A stretch of 33,356 bases of DNA from positions 1 to 33,356 of IMG/VR virus record IMGVR_UViG_3300032265_000173; one strand, written 5' to 3'. Of the stretch, positions 28,831-33,356 are shown piece after piece. Under the pieces are notes generated by a model. It had not been told where the DNA came from. It was given only the letters and a program-made list of their open reading frames with translations, and made no database searches. The translations under genes were made by a program, and so were the position numbers. Each line of letters begins with the position of its first letter. Position 1 is the stretch's first letter. The stretch comes from a virus.

Positions 28831-30480
28831 ATGGCACAGTTGCCTAAAGCCACAGACCTTTTCGGTGATGTAAAGCCAAAGAAAGCCGCAGAACTTCAGG
28901 AGCAATACCTCGGAGAACTCAATAAGTCTTTCTCTAACCCATCAACCGTTCCGGGTCAAGCACCAACAGTAGATGCTGCTTCACAGATCGAGGCTCTTGT
29001 TGCAAACAAGTCTCTTTCACCAGATGCAGTAGGTTCACTCAACGCGGCTCTTGCAGCTCAGCGTATTGCTTCAGCAGATATCGTAAAAGACATCTCGCTT
29101 ACAAGCCCACTTAGCACATCTTTTGCGGCCTTCGATCTCGAAGCACCTGCAAAGTTGCTTACACCACGCCCAACACCTCTACGCAACAAGATTGTTCGTA
29201 AAAAGGGTGTCGGTACATCACACCGCGTAAAGCGTATTACTGGTTACACTGGTACTGGTACTGGTGGACAAGGAAATATCTGGCCGGGTATCACAGAAAC
29301 AACAACCACTGCTTTTGGTTCAATTAACTTTGAGCGTGGCCCAAAGATCGCTTACACTGCCGATGATCTAGTAATCCCTTACAACTCATACTCACTATCT
29401 GACTCAGTTAGCTTTGATGCTAACTTCTCAGGTCTTGGATATCAGGATCTCCGTCAGCTCTCAAGCACATCTACTCTCTACGCAACAATGTTGATGGAAG
29501 AGCGTATGTTCCTCTACTCACGCGGTACTGCATCAGGTTTCTCAGGCGCTCTCGCAGCTCCAACAGTTACCCTTTCAGCAGTTTCAGCAACAGGTTCACA
29601 GGTCGGCCTTACAAACGGCACAACCTATTATGTCTATGCAACTTCTTCTGCTGGTTCTTTTGGTGAGTCTGTTCTTTCAACAGTTCAGTCTCAGGCAATC
29701 ACCACAGGTCAGGTTGTTAAGATTGCCGTAAACAATGTTGTCGGCGCAGTTGGCACAAAGGTTTATGTCGGTACAACAACTGGTGCGGCTAACGCTCACT
29801 ATGTTGGTACTATCTCAGGTCTTGCAGGCTTCATCAACGGCACAGGTGGCCCAGTAACAGGAGACAACCTTGTATTCAATACAACAGGTACTCTTGCTTC
29901 TACCATTTCTGCTGATACCTCTGCTTATGCAACAGGTTACGATGGAATCATCCCAACTGTCCTCGGTGCAAACTCAGGCGCAGTCAATGAGATCAACTCA
30001 ACCTTCTCTACATCTAATCCGGGCGTTGAATACCAGACTGTATTCGGCACACTTTACGATGGAGTCAAAGCTGACCCAGATGAGATCCTCATCAACGGTG
30101 CAGATCGCCGTCAGCTCTCAGATGCAATCAAGAATGGCTCAACTGCTAACTACCGTCTAAATCTCTCTCAGACAGATACAGGCGATTATGTTGGTGGAGC
30201 AGTTATTGGTGCTTTGCACAACGAGACAACTGGCAAGTTAGTTGATATCACGGTTCACCCTTGGCTTCAGCCGGGTGTATCTCCAGTCCTTTCCTACACA
30301 CTTCCAATCCCTGACACAGAGGTTTCTGATGTTTGGGCGGCAGTCAATGTTCAGGACTATATGGGAATCCAGTGGCCTGTTACACAGTTCGCTTATGAAT
30401 TCTCAACATACTATCGCGGAACATTCTTCTGTTATGCACCTGCTTGGAATGGTGCAGTATCAGGAATTATCTCAGCGTAA
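28831..30480 (+). CDS. major capsid protein with Ig-like insert
   Basis: A 549-residue protein in the HK97-type position after protease/scaffold. An N-terminal helical segment of about 90 residues may be a scaffold arm. Capsid-type motifs: SFAAFDLEAPAKLLTPRPTPLRN, then TTTAFGSINFERGPKIAY and the E-loop-like region. Residues about 243-335 (APTVTLSAVSATGSQVGL ... GTISGLAGF) are an Ig/fibronectin-like insert with a TYYVYATSSAG strand. The shell end resumes at about 365. AAAGGA precedes the ATG but lies within a small hairpin. Confidence 0.87.
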   Translation: MAQLPKATDLFGDVKPKKAAELQEQYLGELNKSFSNPSTVPGQAPTVDAASQIEALVANKSLSPDAVGSLNAALAAQRIASADIVKDISLTSPLSTSFAAFDLEAPAKLLTPRPTPLRNKIVRKKGVGTSHRVKRITGYTGTGTGGQGNIWPGITETTTTAFGSINFERGPKIAYTADDLVIPYNSYSLSDSVSFDANFSGLGYQDLRQLSSTSTLYATMLMEERMFLYSRGTASGFSGALAAPTVTLSAVSATGSQVGLTNGTTYYVYATSSAGSFGESVLSTVQSQAITTGQVVKIAVNNVVGAVGTKVYVGTTTGAANAHYVGTISGLAGFINGTGGPVTGDNLVFNTTGTLASTISADTSAYATGYDGIIPTVLGANSGAVNEINSTFSTSNPGVEYQTVFGTLYDGVKADPDEILINGADRRQLSDAIKNGSTANYRLNLSQTDTGDYVGGAVIGALHNETTGKLVDITVHPWLQPGVSPVLSYTLPIPDTEVSDVWAAVNVQDYMGIQWPVTQFAYEFSTYYRGTFFCYAPAWNGAVSGIISA

Positions 30481-30492
30481 GTTAATTAAGGG

Positions 30493-30516
30493 TAGGGCGG
30501 TGTCAAAGCCGCCCTA
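30493..30516 (+). promoter_or_regulatory. hairpin after the major capsid gene
   Basis: A perfect 8-bp stem TAGGGCGG with CCGCCCTA and an 8-base loop lies 12 bases after the capsid stop, without a T run. It probably stabilises capsid mRNA or partially attenuates the downstream genes, not a complete terminator. Confidence 0.55.
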
Positions 30517-30534
30517 TTCACTACAGGAGGCAAA

Positions 30535-30798
30535 ATGTCAAGGATGATCCCACCAAAGGGTATGAAGGAACTTGCGGTAGAAACTTCTAAAGGCACGAAA
30601 GTATTAAAGGCTGGCAAAGATGGAATGTTTCATATTAACGATCCAAAACTAGCTCGTCAGTTAAAGAAAGAAGGCTTGGGAGTCGCTGGTACTGCTGGCG
30701 TACTTACCAATGCTTCGCAAGTTGGCTACACCTGCAACGCGTGTGGTTTCGGTTCATTCTTCAAGAAATGCGGAAAGTGTGGGGAAATAAATGAGTAA
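30535..30798 (+). CDS. small zinc-ribbon virion-region protein
   Basis: An 87-residue protein with a Lys-rich start, then C67/C70 (CNAC) and C79/C82 (CGKC) near the end, GFGSFFKKCGKCG being the zinc-ribbon core. GGAGG sits 5 nt before the ATG. Comparable zinc-ribbon proteins follow capsid genes in other actinophages. Role unknown; could bind a capsid protein or DNA. Overlaps the connector gene by 8 bases. Confidence 0.72.
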   Translation: MSRMIPPKGMKELAVETSKGTKVLKAGKDGMFHINDPKLARQLKKEGLGVAGTAGVLTNASQVGYTCNACGFGSFFKKCGKCGEINE

Positions 30799-31684
30799 CG
30801 CATATACAGGTACTACCCATCAGTTCTCAACCCCTTATCTGACCCTAGATGAGTTCAAGAACGCTCCTACGGCTATTGATATTTCCAACCTTGTATTTAA
30901 CTCGCAAGACCCTGATGTGCAGGATGCAGAGCTAAACAATGTGATCGCTCGCGCTTCCTCATGGATTGATACCTTTTGCAATCAGGTTCTAGCCGCTACC
31001 ACAGAGCAAGAACAACAGAGAACTCGTATCGGCGCTGACGGCACATTCCGCTTGCACCCACGCTATAACCCTATTATTGCCCTTACCTCTATGCAGTACG
31101 GCAACCCTTCAACTCAGTTGCAGACTCTCTCAGATTGCTCGATTGCGTGGATTGAAGATTCACAGATTATTGTTCCTTACGCAAACCTTTCACTTACTTA
31201 CTCTTCACAAGGCGCGCTTCAATTTGGCTTCCCAACTAGCCCACGCGTTGAGACTTATATTAGATACACCTACATTGCCGGGTACGCCAATACAACTATC
31301 GTCAGCGCAACCGCAGGGCAATCAACTTTGACCGTAGCAGATGGCACAGGAATTATTGCTGGTCAGATGATGAAGATTTATGATGGCTACAGTAGCGAGA
31401 ATGTTATGGTCGCAAGCACTTACACATTTGGCTCAACTACCGTTCCTCTTGTTAATCCTCTTGGCTATAGCCACGCGGCAGGTATCTCAATCTCAGCACT
31501 TCCACCAGCCGTTAAAGAAGCGGCGATTCTTGTAACTACCGCCTTCCTCAAAGTTCGTGGAGATTCTTCTATGACTATGTCGGTTGGCACAAGCGCTGGC
31601 CCAAGCACACCCGGCAAAGATAAACTCAGCGATGAGATATTTCTTGCCAAAGACTTGCTTCAGCCTTACCGCAGGGTCAGATAA
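30791..31684 (+). CDS. head-tail connector protein
   Basis: A 297-residue protein. N-terminal helices (ELNNVIARASSWIDTFCNQV) and the strand pattern (TRIGADGTFRLHP) resemble HK97 gp6-type connectors; the C-terminal helix (PPAVKEAAILVTTAFLKVRG, ending DLLQPYRRVR) is also characteristic. A beta insert (TAGQSTLTVADGTGII) is larger than usual. It would sit below the portal. Stop overlaps next ATG. Confidence 0.8.
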   Translation: MSNAYTGTTHQFSTPYLTLDEFKNAPTAIDISNLVFNSQDPDVQDAELNNVIARASSWIDTFCNQVLAATTEQEQQRTRIGADGTFRLHPRYNPIIALTSMQYGNPSTQLQTLSDCSIAWIEDSQIIVPYANLSLTYSSQGALQFGFPTSPRVETYIRYTYIAGYANTTIVSATAGQSTLTVADGTGIIAGQMMKIYDGYSSENVMVASTYTFGSTTVPLVNPLGYSHAAGISISALPPAVKEAAILVTTAFLKVRGDSSMTMSVGTSAGPSTPGKDKLSDEIFLAKDLLQPYRRVR

Positions 31685-32190
31685 TGGCAGTAGGTCGCAA
31701 AGAAGCCAGAGATACCATTGCTACCTTTATTAAGCCACCACAGGTAGATGGTATCAATCAAGTATTTACCTCATTTCCTAAGCGTATTAACTTTGAAGTT
31801 AATGCTTTGCCTTCTCAAAAGAACCGTTGCGCCGCAGTAGTTTTTATTGAGTCCGAGACAGAGACTCGTATCGGCTTAGGCGGTTATACCTCAGCAGGTG
31901 CGGCTACTGGTATTAAGAAGGTTGATTACTCGGTAGCGATTCAGCTCTTTCACCATTCGGTTGAAAATAACGCTGAAGATGCTATGGCTGATTTTGATAA
32001 TGTTATAGATAACCTCAAAAACCGCTTACGCTCAGATCACCAGTTTGGCGATAAGTCAGGCGTACTTGTATGGCAAGCGGCAGAACCAGTCATTAACACT
32101 TCTTACGGCGAGCCAATGAGCGGTACTGGTACTGCTACTGAAACTTGGGCAGTTGTAAGATTTGATGTAACCCAAGTAATTAACGCATAG
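31684..32190 (+). CDS. tail completion/terminator-like protein
   Basis: A 168-residue protein with mixed strands and helices (MAVGRKEARDTIATFI, AAVVFIESETETRIGLGG, KVDYSVAIQLFHHSV, ATETWAVVRFDVTQ), fitting the tail terminator/completion group that caps the tail tube in siphophages. Position between the connector and tail tube agrees. It is the usual fourth gene of the head-tail joining block. Call is by position plus fold pattern. Confidence 0.68.
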   Translation: MAVGRKEARDTIATFIKPPQVDGINQVFTSFPKRINFEVNALPSQKNRCAAVVFIESETETRIGLGGYTSAGAATGIKKVDYSVAIQLFHHSVENNAEDAMADFDNVIDNLKNRLRSDHQFGDKSGVLVWQAAEPVINTSYGEPMSGTGTATETWAVVRFDVTQVINA

Positions 32191-32198
32191 GAGCAGAA

Positions 32199-32363
32199 AT
32201 GAAATTTACATATAACGGCACAGACGAGCGCGTATTTCCATCGCTTGCAATCGTAGTTCAACCCGGCGATAGTTTTGAAGCTCCTGATGATTTCAGCGCA
32301 GCAAATGTTTCAGCACCAAAAGCAACCCCTGTAAAAGACCCAACACCAACAGTAGGAGAGTGA
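32199..32363 (+). CDS. small protein before tail tube
   Basis: A 54-residue frame from ATG 32199 with GGAG 5 nt upstream. Beta start (MKFTYNGTDERVFPSLAIVV) leads to VQPGDSFEAPDDF and a Pro-rich end. It resembles small phage proteins placed before the major tail gene. Stop is 1 base from the next start, so coupled. Role unknown, structural by place. Confidence 0.65.
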   Translation: MKFTYNGTDERVFPSLAIVVQPGDSFEAPDDFSAANVSAPKATPVKDPTPTVGE

Positions 32364-32364
32364 A

Positions 32365-33354
32365 ATGCCACTAGCACAACCATCCGTTAAGTCGTATTTA
32401 GGCGTTGCCCTAGAAACGACAAAAGGAACACCAGTAACGGCTACAAACTTTGTGCCAGTTACCATGAACTCATTTAAGCCAGTTGATGTAATCGCGCCTC
32501 TCTATGACACAGGGCTTCGCGGATCAATGGTTGAAAACTATGCCTATGTTCAAGGTCGCAAGCACACCACCGTTGATTTTGGCGGCCCAGTCTTTGCAGA
32601 TACAGTCGGCTACTGGATTGCAGGCGTACTTGGCGATGTAACCACTACAGGCTCAAGCGCTCCCTATACCCACGCTATTGCACTCAAGAACGCAGTAGGA
32701 ACAACAGGCGATGCTCAGCCAAAGGCTCTTACAATCACAGACTTCTACTCTGCAAACACACGCCAATATCCCGGCGTTCAAATCACAGATTTTGGTCTAA
32801 CCTTTAACGCTGACGGTATGTTGGAATACACAGTTAAGACTATGGGTTGGGCTTCTGTTACAACTACCGCACCCGCCCCATCGTTTTCAACAGTTTTACC
32901 TACTCAGGTTTGGACTGGAACAGTAACAATCGGTGGATCAACTGTTGCCTATGTTCGCACAGGAACACTTGATCTTTCTCGCAAGTCAGAGGCAATCTTT
33001 GGCGTTGGCAATACTCAGAATCCATATCAGGTATTCCTTGGCGCTCTTACTGCTAAAGGCAAGATCACCTTTGTAATGCAAGACGATACCGAGCTAACTC
33101 GCTATATCACTAACACTCAGCCAGCACTTACCTTCAACTTCTCAACAGGTTCAGGCGCAACCGCAACTCAGGTTGCTTTCACTCTTACAAAGGGTGCTTA
33201 TGTAACTGGCGCGATTGAGCGTAACGCTGATTATGTTGAAGTAACTGTAGATATCGAAGGTCTTGGAAATACCACAGATGTTGGATCTACTTCAGGATAC
33301 TCACCTGTTAAGTTCACGCTTCAGAACGCTCTCCCAAGCGGAACATTCCAGTAA
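32365..33354 (+). CDS. major tail tube protein
   Basis: A 329-residue protein complete within the window. N-terminal ALETTKGTPVTATNFVPV and FGGPVFADTVGYWIAGVLGD are typical of phage tail tube subunits, as are the repeated beta strands (TITDFYSANTRQYPGVQITD, GTLDLSRKSEAIFGVGN). It would stack as rings to form the tail tube for DNA passage. The tape measure and chaperone genes should follow outside the right edge. Confidence 0.85.
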   Translation: MPLAQPSVKSYLGVALETTKGTPVTATNFVPVTMNSFKPVDVIAPLYDTGLRGSMVENYAYVQGRKHTTVDFGGPVFADTVGYWIAGVLGDVTTTGSSAPYTHAIALKNAVGTTGDAQPKALTITDFYSANTRQYPGVQITDFGLTFNADGMLEYTVKTMGWASVTTTAPAPSFSTVLPTQVWTGTVTIGGSTVAYVRTGTLDLSRKSEAIFGVGNTQNPYQVFLGALTAKGKITFVMQDDTELTRYITNTQPALTFNFSTGSGATATQVAFTLTKGAYVTGAIERNADYVEVTVDIEGLGNTTDVGSTSGYSPVKFTLQNALPSGTFQ

Positions 33355-33356
33355 CC

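Overview
The window is a contiguous piece of a tailed double-stranded DNA bacteriophage (Caudoviricetes). An essentially gapless set of about 60 genes, nearly all on the + strand, covers lysis, replication/recombination, DNA packaging, receptor binding, head and tail tube. A WhiB-like iron-sulfur protein (a family confined to Actinobacteria and their phages), an actinobacterial-type SOS box candidate and the moderate G+C content point to an actinobacterial host. A freshwater lineage such as the acI/Nanopelagicales group is an inference from style and composition, not proven. No integrase, immunity repressor or tRNA is visible. The tail tube gene and head-tail joining genes suggest a long non-contractile tail, but the genes beyond the right edge (tape measure, baseplate) are not in view.

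Layout. (1) Positions 1-880, lysis module: the end of a membrane protein, a CHAP endolysin, a holin-like two-helix protein, then a strong terminator. (2) 916-2379: a small unrecognised protein, an Mre11/SbcD-like phosphoesterase and two tiny ORFs, convergent with the only reverse-strand gene (2473-2685), with a hairpin terminator between them. (3) 2767-6784: recombination and replication genes (Rad52-like annealing protein, Cas4-like nuclease, WhiB, replication initiator with a candidate origin inside, RusA resolvase) in a run of overlapping start and stop codons. (4) 6915-9574: many small Cys-rich or membrane proteins, a dNMP kinase and a secreted transglycosylase-like enzyme, starting near a candidate LexA box. 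(5) 9575-9802: a non-coding patch with two or three hairpins and terminators that may encode a small RNA. (6) 9803-11969: an HslV/proteasome-like peptidase, HNH nuclease, SSB, and helix-turn-helix and zinc-ribbon proteins. (7) 12033-33354: the late operon. It holds a ParB-methyltransferase fusion, small and large terminase, a block of about 6.7 kb of adhesins (collagen-like fibre, three related adhesins, glycine-rich tip, jelly-roll fibre), a three-gene glycan-type cassette (beta-propeller glycosidase-like, TPR, FkbM methyltransferase), portal, MuF-like protein with a ParB-like tail, prohead protease/scaffold, major capsid, connectors and tail tube.

How it fits together. Rad52-like protein, Cas4-like nuclease, RusA, SbcD-like enzyme and SSB form a recombination-dependent replication kit. 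The dNMP kinase supplies nucleotides, and the methyltransferase sits just before the terminase where it could mark genomes before packaging. The late operon is unusual in placing receptor-binding genes and a sugar-type enzyme cassette between terminase and portal. The most notable observations are the phage HslV-like peptidase with intact T1/D17/K33 spacing, the glycan cassette, the MuF-ParB fusion, a 12-cysteine insert in the capsid protease/scaffold, a 257-base dual-frame overlap at the terminase genes, and the candidate small RNA.
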